A stretch of 54,309 nt of DNA from Pedosphaera sp. (GTDB taxonomy: Bacteria; Verrucomicrobiota; Verrucomicrobiia; Limisphaerales; F1-12-MAGs170), in the NCBI GenBank assembly GCA_009695275.1, contig SIBF01000002.1, positions 1 through 54,309 on the forward strand. The letters run 5' to 3'. The translations under genes and the position numbers were made by a program. Position 1 is the stretch's first letter, and each line of letters starts with the position of its first letter. The notes beneath the pieces were generated by a model. That model saw only the letters and a list, made by a program, of their open reading frames with translations, made no database searches and was not told the DNA's origin. Positions 17,571 to 26,463 of this stretch are shown one piece after another.

Positions 17571-18482
17571 TCAACTCGCAAAGATCTGATCCATCTCGGT
17601 CGAGAGTTTCGTCAGGCCTTCGAGCGAATCGCCGCCGCCCTGTTCCGCAATGCCCCAGCCGTCGAAACCGATTTCGTCGATGGCTTTCATTACTGCAGGC
17701 CAGTCGTTGTCGCCCTTGAGAAACTCGATGGCGAAACCCTTGCCGCGTCCCTGGGCATCCGCCTGCTTCCGGCTGAATTCCTTGATGTGGAGCGTGACAA
17801 TGCGTTTGCCAAGGATACGGGCCCATTGTTCGGGCCAGCCGTAGTGGATGACGTTTCCGATGTCGAAATGCCATCCCACCCACGGACTTTGAAAGTCATC
17901 AATGTAACGGGCGGCTTCCATCGGGCTGAGAAGAAAGTTGTTCCAGACATTCTCGATCGCGATCTTAACTTTTAGTTCTGCGGCAAGAGGCAGTGCTTTA
18001 CGGATTTGTTCCTGGGAGCGTGAGTAGGCATCAGCGTAGGAGACTTGCTTGTTCACGACGCCGGGAACCAGCAGGACCGAGCGAGCGCCATACTTGGCGG
18101 CGTCTTTCAACGAATGCTGCAGACCCTCCAGGCCACGCTCGCGAGTGCCGGGATTGGGATGCGTGAGAGTTTCATTCCAGTGAGTGGCGCAGCAGACGCT
18201 CGGCACCTTCAGCCCCGTTGCATCGCGCGCGGCGAGAACCTCCTCCTGATTCATGTGGCTCATTGCCTCGATTCCCTCGAAGCCTGCCTCCTTGCAAATC
18301 TTGAACTTTTCCATCACCGAACCCTTCGCGCCAACCGTGGACCACATGATGCCCTTGTGGATGTTCGGGCGCTTCTTTCCAGAATCGGCGGCGTGAACCG
18401 TTCCGGGGATCATGGCGGCTCCAATGGCGGCGCTGGCGGAGATCTTCAAGAAATCACGCCGGAGAAGTAAGTTGTTCATCAC
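17571..18482 (-). CDS. Tat-exported sugar phosphate isomerase/epimerase-like TIM-barrel protein
   Basis: A 303-residue protein with a twin-arginine leader (LLRRDFLKISASAAIGAAM) followed by a xylose-isomerase-like TIM barrel: GFEGIEAMSH, KIAIENVWNNF, WVGWHFDIGNVIHYG, IVTLHIKEFS. The E, D, H and E residues in these segments fit the metal-binding set of the family. It probably isomerises or epimerises a sugar or inositol derivative outside the cytoplasm; the substrate cannot be told. It follows the Gfo/Idh/MocA gene by 58 bases on the same strand, a common partnership in Verrucomicrobia and Planctomycetes, and likely shares its operon. Confidence 0.88.
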   Translation of the reverse strand: MMNNLLLRRDFLKISASAAIGAAMIPGTVHAADSGKKRPNIHKGIMWSTVGAKGSVMEKFKICKEAGFEGIEAMSHMNQEEVLAARDATGLKVPSVCCATHWNETLTHPNPGTRERGLEGLQHSLKDAAKYGARSVLLVPGVVNKQVSYADAYSRSQEQIRKALPLAAELKVKIAIENVWNNFLLSPMEAARYIDDFQSPWVGWHFDIGNVIHYGWPEQWARILGKRIVTLHIKEFSRKQADAQGRGKGFAIEFLKGDNDWPAVMKAIDEIGFDGWGIAEQGGGDSLEGLTKLSTEMDQIFAS

Positions 18483-18540
18483 AGGTCGAAGGTTGAGGTT
18501 ACTTTAATTTTAACAATGTTCGGTCGAATACGGTTCAGGC

Positions 18541-19857
18541 TCAGATCAGTTTTGTCCGGCCCGGCATCGCCATCTTTGCGATGGGCAGATTCATGTTCCA
18601 ATCGAGGTTCTCGGGCACGAGGCTCTCCTGGGAGTTGAGCGCCTGTTCCCACGTAACTTCCAATCCGGTGTAAGCCGCCATGCGGCCCATGATCGCCATC
18701 ATCGTGCTGTTGGCCATGCGCACGCCGTTGTTGATGGGCTGGCCGGCGCGAATGGAGGCAAAGAGTTCGTCGTGCTCCACCTGATACATGTCCGGTTTTT
18801 CGCCTTCGTAGGTCCAGGATGTTTCGCCGGAAATATCCACATCCCGCTTGCGGATGGCACCAATGGTTGCCGCTCCTTTTGAACCCATGATGAAATCAGC
18901 ATTTTGATTGTGGCAGCCCGTGGTCTGGCGCTGCCCCATGAAGGCGCGGATGCCATTCTCAAACTCGTAATTCACCTGGATGTGATCGTAAATGGTCCCC
19001 TCATGGTTTGGAATCTGGCGGCCGCCCACCGCCACAGCCTTGATCGGATGCGCGTCCCGCATCGCCCAGGCGATCTTGTCAATGCTATGCACCGCCTGTT
19101 CCACCAAGCCATCGCCGCAAAGCCAGACGAAGTTGTACCAGTTCCGCATCTGCCACTGGAGATCAGGCATCCCGGCCGGTCGTTCGCTGGGTGCCGGCAT
19201 GGGCTTGACCGGCCCGGTGTAGTAAGTGGAGTAAATGGCTCGAACGTCCCCAATCGCTCCGTCATGAACCCTCTTGAACAACTCGCGGCGCGCCAGATCG
19301 TAACGCCAGCAAAAGCCGGCCACGAGCGCCAGCTTCTTCTTCTTCGCCATTTCGACCGACTCGATCACCGACCGGACACCCGGGCCGTCGGTCGCCATCG
19401 GTTTCTCGCAGAAGATGTGCTTGCCCGCTTCGACCGCCGCTCGCAAATGTTGGGGCCGGAAGCCTGGTGGTGTGGCCAGAATTACCAGGTCCACTCCGCT
19501 CTTGAGCACGTTTTCGAAGGCATCGAGGCCAACGAACTTATGCTCCGGCGGCACCTGGACCTTGTCGCCCGCTTCCTTGCGGAGCGTGCTGAGACTTCGT
19601 TCAAGCTGGTCGCTGAACGCGTCGCCCATCGCGGTGAGGGCGACATTCGTGTCCGCCTTGAGAGCCTGGCCTGCGGCCCCGGAGCCGCGTCCCCCGCAGC
19701 CGATCAATCCGACCTTCAGGGTATCCCCATTGGCTGCCCGGGCGGTGTGGCTGAGATTGAGATTCGCCGCGAAGATGCCGCCGACGGCTGCGGACGATGA
19801 TGTTTTAAGAAACTCGCGACGAGTCGTCGGCAAGGATGAGATGGTCTGGTCGTTCAT
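18541..19857 (-). CDS. Tat-exported Gfo/Idh/MocA family oxidoreductase
   Basis: A 438-residue protein with a twin-arginine leader (TRREFLKTSSSAAVGG). The N-terminal Rossmann fold holds KVGLIGCGGRGSGAAG for NAD(P) binding, and IFCEKPMATDGPG contains the conserved catalytic EKP. The C-terminal alpha/beta domain (~205-438) includes VEQAVHSIDKIAWAM with the conserved His. Export of such enzymes with bound cofactor is typical of PVC bacteria. Likely acts on a sugar or sugar derivative; the substrate is unknown. It is the first gene of a minus-strand pair with the TIM-barrel protein. Confidence 0.92.
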   Translation of the reverse strand: MNDQTISSLPTTRREFLKTSSSAAVGGIFAANLNLSHTARAANGDTLKVGLIGCGGRGSGAAGQALKADTNVALTAMGDAFSDQLERSLSTLRKEAGDKVQVPPEHKFVGLDAFENVLKSGVDLVILATPPGFRPQHLRAAVEAGKHIFCEKPMATDGPGVRSVIESVEMAKKKKLALVAGFCWRYDLARRELFKRVHDGAIGDVRAIYSTYYTGPVKPMPAPSERPAGMPDLQWQMRNWYNFVWLCGDGLVEQAVHSIDKIAWAMRDAHPIKAVAVGGRQIPNHEGTIYDHIQVNYEFENGIRAFMGQRQTTGCHNQNADFIMGSKGAATIGAIRKRDVDISGETSWTYEGEKPDMYQVEHDELFASIRAGQPINNGVRMANSTMMAIMGRMAAYTGLEVTWEQALNSQESLVPENLDWNMNLPIAKMAMPGRTKLI

Positions 19858-20261
19858 TTGGAATTAGGGGTTGCGGAGTTAGAGATAAGTTTTGAGCTGG
19901 GGTGCGTCAAGGAATGATCCCTGCCTTTTGTCTGGTGGCCTGCCGGTGGTGGCTCGCCGAGCCGGGCTATCTCGTGAGTACATCGGAAGAGCCGGCGTTT
20001 GCCGCTGCGACGAAGAAATCGACTTGCTGTCATTCTGGATATGCGGATTTTTACCGCGCCAACTTCGACGGCGGTGAGCGGAGAATTATTTGAAAACTCT
20101 CCGATTTATCACGGAGTGCAATTTTTGGCGTGCATCGAACAGGAAATGCGCTTGCTGGCTCCCGGCTTTTTTCGTATCCAAAGGCTACCTTCGGTTGGTC
20201 GAACGGTTGAATTGTTCGTAAACATGGCCCTAAAAAAAACAATCATCTCCTGCCTGCATAT
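19858..20261. other. Divergent intergenic region between oxidoreductase and pyrophosphatase genes
   Basis: About 400 bases carrying the upstream regions of both divergent genes. A weak promoter-like pair for the pyrophosphatase is TTGAAT (20207-20212) and TAAAAA (20231-20236), 18 bases apart. Overlapping short frames here have no recognisable product. No RNA gene was seen. Confidence 0.45.
19882..19910 (-). promoter_or_regulatory. Possible promoter of the Gfo/Idh/MocA-TIM barrel pair
   Basis: On the minus strand, TTGACG (19910-19905) and TATCTC (19887-19882) are 17 bases apart and would start transcription about 18 bases before the ATG. The -35 match is good; the -10 match is poor (3/6). Confidence 0.3.
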
Positions 20262-22778
20262 ATGCGATGCCACAAAACCTTCCTTGTTCCACAACTCCTC
20301 ACATTGCTCCTGGCCACACTCAGTTGCGCCGCAGGCGAAGCTGATATCAAAATCCCGGACCTCTCCTCGGTGAAATTCGATGGTCTGGGAGGAATCAGTG
20401 GCATCGCGCTCATGTACCTCGGCATTATGCTGTGCGGCGTCGGGGCGCTGTTCGGTCTGATCCAGTACATGCAAACAAAGGCCTTGCCAGTGCATGTTTC
20501 CATGAGCCGGGTTTCCAACACCATCTGGGAAACCTGCAAGACCTATCTTTTCGCCCAGGGGAAATTCCTGGCGATTCTCTGGTTCCTGATCGCGGCGTGC
20601 ATGGTTTATTACTTCGGGTTCCTGACCGAGCACAAGGATGCCGCCGGCCAGCAGATGACCGGCGGCCATGTCGCGTCCAACGTGGTGGTGATTCTCGCGG
20701 CCTCCATTTTGGGAATCCTCGGTTCCTACGGCGTCGCCTGGTTCGGCATTCGCATCAACACCATCGCCAACTCCCGCACGGCTTTCTCCGCTCTGAGGGG
20801 CGACCCGCTGGCCACATTGAGCATCCCGCTTCGGTCAGGCATGAGCATCGGCTTGTTGCTCGTTTGCGTGGAACTGTTTTTCATGATCTGCATCCTGGTT
20901 TTCCTGCCTCGCGAACTGGTTGGCCCGTGCTTCATCGGCTTTGCCATCGGTGAATCGCTCGGCGCCTCCGTCCTCCGCATTTGCGGTGGCATCTTCACCA
21001 AGATCGCGGATATCGGCTCCGACCTCATGAAGATTGTCTTCAAGCTTCCCGAGGACGACCCGAGAAACCCCGGCGTGATCGCCGACTGCACCGGTGACAA
21101 CGCCGGCGACTCGGTCGGCCCGACGGCGGATGGCTTCGAGACTTACGGTGTGACCGGCGTGGCGCTGATTGCCTTTCTCGCCCTCGCGCTGGCGGCCACG
21201 CCGGGCATCGTGGCGACGCTCATCATCTGGCTGTTCGTCATGCGGGCGCTGATGATTGTGACTTCGCTCGTCTCGTACTTCGTGAACGAAGGCATCAGCA
21301 AGGCCAAGTTCGGCGGCCTGAAGGATTTTGATTTCGAAGCACCGCTCACGCATCTGGTGTGGATCACCTCGGCGGTGTCCATCGCCGTCACCTTCGTTGC
21401 GAGCAAAATGCTGCTGGGCGATTTCAAGGACGCGAGTGGCGCGGTGTTGCCCGATCTCTGGTGGGTGCTGTCGGTGATCATCAGTTGCGGCACGGTGGCG
21501 GGCGCGGTCATTCCCGAGTTCACGAAGGTCTTCGTCAGCACCAGTTGCAAGCATGTCCGCGAAGTGACCAACTGCTCCAGGCATGGCGGCGCATCGCTGA
21601 ACATCCTGTCCGGCCTGGTCGCGGGCAACTTCTCCGCCTTCTGGATGGGCCTCGTCATCATGTTGCTCATGGCCGTGTCATATTACTTCTCGCAGAATGC
21701 TGCGCTGCTCGCGCTCATGCCGGCCAAGTTCACTTTCGCCGCGCCCATCTTTGCCTTCGGACTCGTGGCCTTCGGCTTTCTGGGCATGGGACCCGTGACC
21801 ATCGCGGTGGACAGCTACGGTCCCGTGACCGACAACGCGCAGTCGGTTTATGAGTTGAGCCAGATCGAGGGGCACAAGGGCATCAAGGCCGAAATCAAGG
21901 ACGCCTTCGGCTTCGACCCCGACTTCGAGAACGCCAAGCATCAGCTCGAAAAGGGCGATGGCGCAGGAAACACCTTCAAGGCCACCGCCAAGCCCGTGCT
22001 CATCGGCACCGCCGTCGTCGGCGCGACCACGATGGTGTTCGGCATCATCATGCTGTTGCAAAGCATGTATGAGGCGCAGGTGGCTTCGGGCGTGGCCGGG
22101 CCGTTCAAACCCGTGGTGGACGCCTTGAGCATAGTGCAGCCGGAAATCATCCTCGGCCTGATCATGGGCGGGTCGGTCATTTACTGGTTCACCGGCGCGT
22201 CCTGCCAGGCCGTCGTCACCGGCGCGTATCGCGCGGTCGTGTACATCAAGGAGAACATGAACTTGAACGCGGTGACCGCATCAGAGAAGGACAGCAAGGA
22301 AGTCGTCCGCATCTGCACGGTCTATGCGCAGAAGGGGATGTGGAACATCTTCATCGTCGTGTTCTGCTTCGCGCTCGCCCTGCCCTTCTTCAACGCCTAC
22401 TTCTTCATCGGCTATCTGATCGGCATCGCCTTCTTTGGCCTGTTTCAGGCCATCTTCATGGCCAACGCCGGCGGCGCGTGGGACAACGCCAAGAAAATCG
22501 TCGAGGTCGATCTCCGCCAGAAAGGTACCGAGTTGCACGCTGCCACCGTCGTCGGCGACACGGTGGGCGATCCCTTCAAGGACACGAGTTCCGTGGCGCT
22601 GAACCCGGTGATCAAGTTTACGACGCTCTTCGGCCTGCTCGCCGTGGAAATCGCCGTGACCATGACGAACCAGACCGTCAAGACCGGCATTGGTGTGTTC
22701 TTCTTTCTCGTCGCGCTGATCTTCGTCCATCGCTCCTTCTACAGCATGAGGATTCCGGTCGAAACAATTGGCGACTGA
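20262..22778 (+). CDS. hppA: Membrane-bound ion-translocating pyrophosphatase, divergent K+-independent type
   Basis: An 838-residue polytopic protein with about 16 hydrophobic segments, including a signal-like N-terminus. It couples PPi hydrolysis to pumping of H+ (or Na+) across the membrane. The substrate site is recognisable at ~265-293: PEDDPRNPGVIADCTGDN, then GDSVGPTADGFETYG. This differs from the commoner NVGDNVGDCAGMAADLFE form and places it in a divergent subgroup. GNTFKAT has Lys573 where K+-dependent enzymes have Ala (GNTTAA), which by established family knowledge predicts K+ independence. A second acidic cluster GDTVGDPFKDTSS near the C-terminus is also present. The ion transported cannot be settled from sequence alone. 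No clear Shine-Dalgarno precedes the ATG. Confidence 0.93.
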   Translation: MRCHKTFLVPQLLTLLLATLSCAAGEADIKIPDLSSVKFDGLGGISGIALMYLGIMLCGVGALFGLIQYMQTKALPVHVSMSRVSNTIWETCKTYLFAQGKFLAILWFLIAACMVYYFGFLTEHKDAAGQQMTGGHVASNVVVILAASILGILGSYGVAWFGIRINTIANSRTAFSALRGDPLATLSIPLRSGMSIGLLLVCVELFFMICILVFLPRELVGPCFIGFAIGESLGASVLRICGGIFTKIADIGSDLMKIVFKLPEDDPRNPGVIADCTGDNAGDSVGPTADGFETYGVTGVALIAFLALALAATPGIVATLIIWLFVMRALMIVTSLVSYFVNEGISKAKFGGLKDFDFEAPLTHLVWITSAVSIAVTFVASKMLLGDFKDASGAVLPDLWWVLSVIISCGTVAGAVIPEFTKVFVSTSCKHVREVTNCSRHGGASLNILSGLVAGNFSAFWMGLVIMLLMAVSYYFSQNAALLALMPAKFTFAAPIFAFGLVAFGFLGMGPVTIAVDSYGPVTDNAQSVYELSQIEGHKGIKAEIKDAFGFDPDFENAKHQLEKGDGAGNTFKATAKPVLIGTAVVGATTMVFGIIMLLQSMYEAQVASGVAGPFKPVVDALSIVQPEIILGLIMGGSVIYWFTGASCQAVVTGAYRAVVYIKENMNLNAVTASEKDSKEVVRICTVYAQKGMWNIFIVVFCFALALPFFNAYFFIGYLIGIAFFGLFQAIFMANAGGAWDNAKKIVEVDLRQKGTELHAATVVGDTVGDPFKDTSSVALNPVIKFTTLFGLLAVEIAVTMTNQTVKTGIGVFFFLVALIFVHRSFYSMRIPVETIGD

Positions 22779-23094
22779 CGGACGAAACCCATCGCAAGCA
22801 ATGCATCAGAGATCTGGGATTTCGGCGAAGTTTTTGTTTCTGATGGTGGAGATTCCCCACAACGGTGGTTGGTCTCCCCCGGAGAGATAAGGCCGACGGT
22901 CCCCGCGTGAAGTCGTCCGCCTGAATCCGAGCCGGGTTGCAGCTTTGCCTTTTATCAATCATTCGTCGGAATGACGGGCCAGCAGTAGCGCATTTCAGCA
23001 ACTCCATAAATCCGTGGCTTGCCAATGTCAGCGCTGGCAACTTCGCACTTTTGTGGCACGTTGCTTGCGGTAATAACCCAGCTTCTGTACGATT
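22779..23094. other. Intergenic region with sigma-54 promoter and operator-like repeat
   Basis: 316 bases between the pyrophosphatase and beta-propeller genes. The right end holds a sigma-54 promoter match and, 13 bases upstream of it, an inverted repeat TTGCCA-N10-TGGCAA (23019-23040). I see no convincing intrinsic terminator for the pyrophosphatase and no gene. Confidence 0.5.
23054..23068 (+). promoter_or_regulatory. Sigma-54 (-24/-12) promoter
   Basis: TGGCACGTTGCTTGC matches the RpoN consensus TGGCACG-N4-TTGC at every fixed position with the correct GG-to-GC spacing. Transcription would start near 23080, about 15 bases before the ATG at 23095. It implies dependence on an activator ATPase not encoded in this window. 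Confidence 0.7.
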
Positions 23095-26000
23095 ATGAAA
23101 GGCCATACATTTTCAATAAGACGGTTTTGGGGAGTTTTGCTCACTCTCTGTTGCCTGGGTGCCACGCTTCTGTCTCACGCCGCTCTGACCGAGCCCGCAA
23201 TTACCTCCGTTCAGGTTCAAAAGACCAAGATTGTGGTGGTGGTGCAAGTGCCGGCCGGTTTGAAGAAAATCACCCTCGAAGGCCGCTCGAAGCTTGGCAG
23301 CGGCACCTGGTCTCCGCGAGCCGTCAGTCGCCTTGATGGTTCCGGTGGTGAAGTCAGTTTCACTCTTCAACCGTCAGCCGACATTGAACTCCTGCGTGTC
23401 CGTGCCGACAGCAGCGAGCCTCTTCCCACTTCCTTCTACAAAGGCACCAACTCCTTCGCCGGACCGGCGAACAGTGGTGGAATCATGGACCTTGCTGCCG
23501 GACCGGCTGCACCTCCTGCCGAAACTGCCCGCAACAGTTCGGGTGCGGCCAAGGCAACTCGGGATGTTGTCGAATCGGACATCTGGAAGATTCACGAGAA
23601 CACGCTCTACTTCTTCAACCAGTATCGCGGCTTGCAAGTGATCGATCTCACCCAACCGGACGCCCCGGTGATCCGCGGAACCCTCGAAATGCCCGCTGTC
23701 GGCGAGCAGATGTATCTTCTCGAAGGCGGCCACGTCGTGCTGCTGGCGCGTGACGGCTGCGGTTATGGAGCGGATGGCGACACCAGCCGCGTGCTGATCG
23801 TCAATCCTGCGTCTGCCGAGCCTTCCATCGTCGCCGAGCTCCCGGTCAAAGGCACAATCCAGGAAAGTCGCATGGTTGGAGACGCGCTCTACGTTGTTTC
23901 ACAAACTTACCGTCCTATCGCGGGATCCAAGGACAGCCAGTGGGAATGGGGATCGCTAGTGTCCTCTTTTGATCTGTTGAAGCCCGCTTCTCCTGTCGTG
24001 AAGGACACCCTCTGGTACTCCGGCTACGGCAATGTGATCAACGCCACCGACCGCTTTTTGTTTGTCGCCACGCAGGACACAACGAGCTGGTGGCGCTCGA
24101 TCGTCCGTTGCATCGACATCGCATCTCCAGACGGTGCCATGCATGCCCTTTCTTCGATCAAGACCTCCGGACGTGTGCCGGATAAATTCAAAATCAATCT
24201 CAACAGCGACACCCTCACGATCATCACGGAGAACTGGAACACAAGCGGTCGTGGCGTCTTCACGTTACTGGAAACCTTTTCGCTCACGAATCCGACGCTT
24301 CCCGCCAAGCTTGGCCAGCTTGAGCTGGCGCGCGGCGAGCAGCTCCACGCTTCGCGCTTCGATGGAGATCGCGTTTATGTCGTCACGTATTTCCGCACCG
24401 ATCCCCTCTGGGTTGTCGATCTCTCCGATGCCTCGAACCCGCACGTCGTTGGTGAACTCCACGTCCCAGGATGGTCCACTTTTATCCAACCCCTGGGCGA
24501 CCAGCTTGTGACCATCGGCATCGACGACACCAACAGTTGGAAGGTCGCGGTCTCCCTCTTCGACGTGCATGATCCAGCCAAGCCGGCGCTGCTGGACAAG
24601 GTGCCGCTGGGGGAAAACACCTCGTGGAGCGAGGCGAATTATGATGAGAAGGCATTCTCGATTCTTCCTGAAGCCGGCCTTCTTCTTGTTCCTTACCAAG
24701 GTTATTCTTCAAACGGCTACGCCAGCCGCGTGCAGCTTATCGACCTCAATGCCACCACGCTCAAGGCGCGTGGAACGATCGAGCACGAATTTCAACCGCG
24801 TCGCGCCACCGTTCATAAAGATCGCATCGTGTCCATTGATGGCCGGACACTGTTGATCGTTGATGCCGCCAATCGCGACAAGCCGGTTGTCACCGCCGAA
24901 ACCGAACTTGCCTGGCCGGTCAACAAAGTATTCGTTCAGGGCGATTTCTTGATCGAGATCGCCAACACTTCCTGGGGCTGGAACAACCAATCTAAAGGTT
25001 CGATCCGAATCGCAGCCTCATCCAATCCGGCCAAACTTTTCAATCACATCCAACTACCCAGCGACCTGCCAGTTCTCGGCAGCACCGTCAAAGACGGACG
25101 ACTCTACCTCGCCCAGGGTAAATCCGCCGAGATTATCGGGCCACTTTGGACTCCTTACGGGAAGGAAGTGACGGAGCCTGCGAAGACCAACAAAGGCTCA
25201 GTCACCGTCACCATTTTCGATCTCACACAACTTCCTGCCTTGAAGGTTCTGGGCAAGGCGGAAGGCGCGCATGAAGAGTTTATTGGCGGCAGTATGGAGC
25301 CTGTCTGGGTTCGACCTGGCGTGCTGACGTGGGTCGGCGGAGGATATTACTATCCGATGCTTTTTGCCAGAGGCGGTCCGGTGGCTGATGTGGCTTTCGG
25401 ACGTCCATGGTGGGGCGGTTCTGGAGGGGGCATGTTTTTCACGTTCGATGTAAGCGATCAAGCATCGCCCCAGTTCGCTTCCGTCGTTCACCTGACTCAG
25501 GATAATAACAACTGGTGGTCGTTCAGCTCCGCCTATCCTGCCGATGGAATGGTGTATATCAGCCATCAAAGTTCCGAGTACCTCGAAGGGGTGCTGCCTC
25601 CTGGACAGCCCAAACCCCAACCCACCATCAGCAAAGATCCTTCGACGGGAGAAATCATCTCTACACCGACGCCCTTTGGGATGTGGGCGACGAGATATTT
25701 TCTGGATGTCATCGATTTTGCCGATGTGAAATCTCCCACCGTTCGCAAGCCGGTGAACATTCCCGGCCTGTTGCGCGGACTCTCGCACAACGGAGCGCTG
25801 ATCTACACCGTGGGGGCGCATTGGGATGCCAATTGGAACACCGACTGGAGCGAATGGCTCGACGCGAGCGCTTACGATGGAGTCTCTGCTTCGCTCGTGA
25901 CCTCTCTTTCGCTCAAGGAATGGCCTCATCCGACCCTCGTCAAAGACAACCATGTCTTCATCGGCCGTGCCCCGGTGGGCGACGCGGTGCCGCGCCTGGA

Positions 26001-26298
26001 AGTTTGGAAAGTCGCCGACACCGGCAAATTTGAACTCGCGGGAAGCGCCGCGCTCGGCACGCCTGCAAACGACTTGGTGGCCTTTGGAAATCTATTGGCC
26101 GTTCAGCAAGATCGCCAGGTTGGTTTCTTCGACGCATCTAATCCTGCAGCACCGCTCTCTCGCGGTTCCGGTCAAGCCGATGGTTGTCTCTACTATGATC
26201 TGCGCGGTGCCGACGGCGGATTGTCCGGCGGCCTTTGGGTGCCGTTGAACGACTACGGCGTTGCGGTCATGCCGCTGAAGCCGGCTCCCACTCCATAA
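23095..26298 (+). CDS. Secreted beta-propeller domain protein
   Basis: A 1067-residue protein with a signal peptide (RRFWGVLLTLCCLGATLLSHA). An N-terminal beta domain (~25-110) is followed by repeats of the form LxVIDLTQPDAPVIRGTLEMP, VVDLSDASNPHVVGELHVPG and LFDVHDPAKPALLDKVPLG, which are propeller blades like those of the secreted beta-propeller (Beta_propel) family. The blades extend to ~760; the remainder continues with similar strands (VIDFADVKSPTVRKPVNI) up to a terminal VMPLKP. No enzyme motif was seen, so a binding or scaffold role outside the cell is inferred. It is preceded by a sigma-54 promoter, so its expression is probably conditional. Confidence 0.82.
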   Translation: MKGHTFSIRRFWGVLLTLCCLGATLLSHAALTEPAITSVQVQKTKIVVVVQVPAGLKKITLEGRSKLGSGTWSPRAVSRLDGSGGEVSFTLQPSADIELLRVRADSSEPLPTSFYKGTNSFAGPANSGGIMDLAAGPAAPPAETARNSSGAAKATRDVVESDIWKIHENTLYFFNQYRGLQVIDLTQPDAPVIRGTLEMPAVGEQMYLLEGGHVVLLARDGCGYGADGDTSRVLIVNPASAEPSIVAELPVKGTIQESRMVGDALYVVSQTYRPIAGSKDSQWEWGSLVSSFDLLKPASPVVKDTLWYSGYGNVINATDRFLFVATQDTTSWWRSIVRCIDIASPDGAMHALSSIKTSGRVPDKFKINLNSDTLTIITENWNTSGRGVFTLLETFSLTNPTLPAKLGQLELARGEQLHASRFDGDRVYVVTYFRTDPLWVVDLSDASNPHVVGELHVPGWSTFIQPLGDQLVTIGIDDTNSWKVAVSLFDVHDPAKPALLDKVPLGENTSWSEANYDEKAFSILPEAGLLLVPYQGYSSNGYASRVQLIDLNATTLKARGTIEHEFQPRRATVHKDRIVSIDGRTLLIVDAANRDKPVVTAETELAWPVNKVFVQGDFLIEIANTSWGWNNQSKGSIRIAASSNPAKLFNHIQLPSDLPVLGSTVKDGRLYLAQGKSAEIIGPLWTPYGKEVTEPAKTNKGSVTVTIFDLTQLPALKVLGKAEGAHEEFIGGSMEPVWVRPGVLTWVGGGYYYPMLFARGGPVADVAFGRPWWGGSGGGMFFTFDVSDQASPQFASVVHLTQDNNNWWSFSSAYPADGMVYISHQSSEYLEGVLPPGQPKPQPTISKDPSTGEIISTPTPFGMWATRYFLDVIDFADVKSPTVRKPVNIPGLLRGLSHNGALIYTVGAHWDANWNTDWSEWLDASAYDGVSASLVTSLSLKEWPHPTLVKDNHVFIGRAPVGDAVPRLEVWKVADTGKFELAGSAALGTPANDLVAFGNLLAVQQDRQVGFFDASNPAAPLSRGSGQADGCLYYDLRGADGGLSGGLWVPLNDYGVAVMPLKPAPTP

Positions 26299-26431
26299 GC
26301 ATCCACTTGTTCGGGCGGGAACATGATCATCAACCAGATTATCAGTCCCGTCCTCCCATTGCGGAGATAGCCCACACGAATTGTCACGGACAAATTCTTG
26401 CGCTAGCCAGCGCACGTCGCCAAGGTTGTCG

Positions 26432-26458
26432 CCCGCGACGGCTCGTAGCCGTCGCGGG
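26432..26458. repeat. Perfect 12-bp hairpin just before a start codon
   Basis: CCCGCGACGGCT (26432-26443), loop CGT, AGCCGTCGCGGG (26447-26458). It ends 5 bases before the ATG at 26464 and overlaps the alternative GTG at 26458. There is no T-run, so it is not a typical terminator; a translation-affecting hairpin or a dispersed palindromic repeat is more likely. Confidence 0.8.
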
Positions 26459-26463
26459 TGATT

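Noticed and set aside
16908-17975. 355-residue plus-strand open frame spanning the kinase start
   Set aside because: Crosses two real minus-strand genes and the gap between them; no domain recognised.
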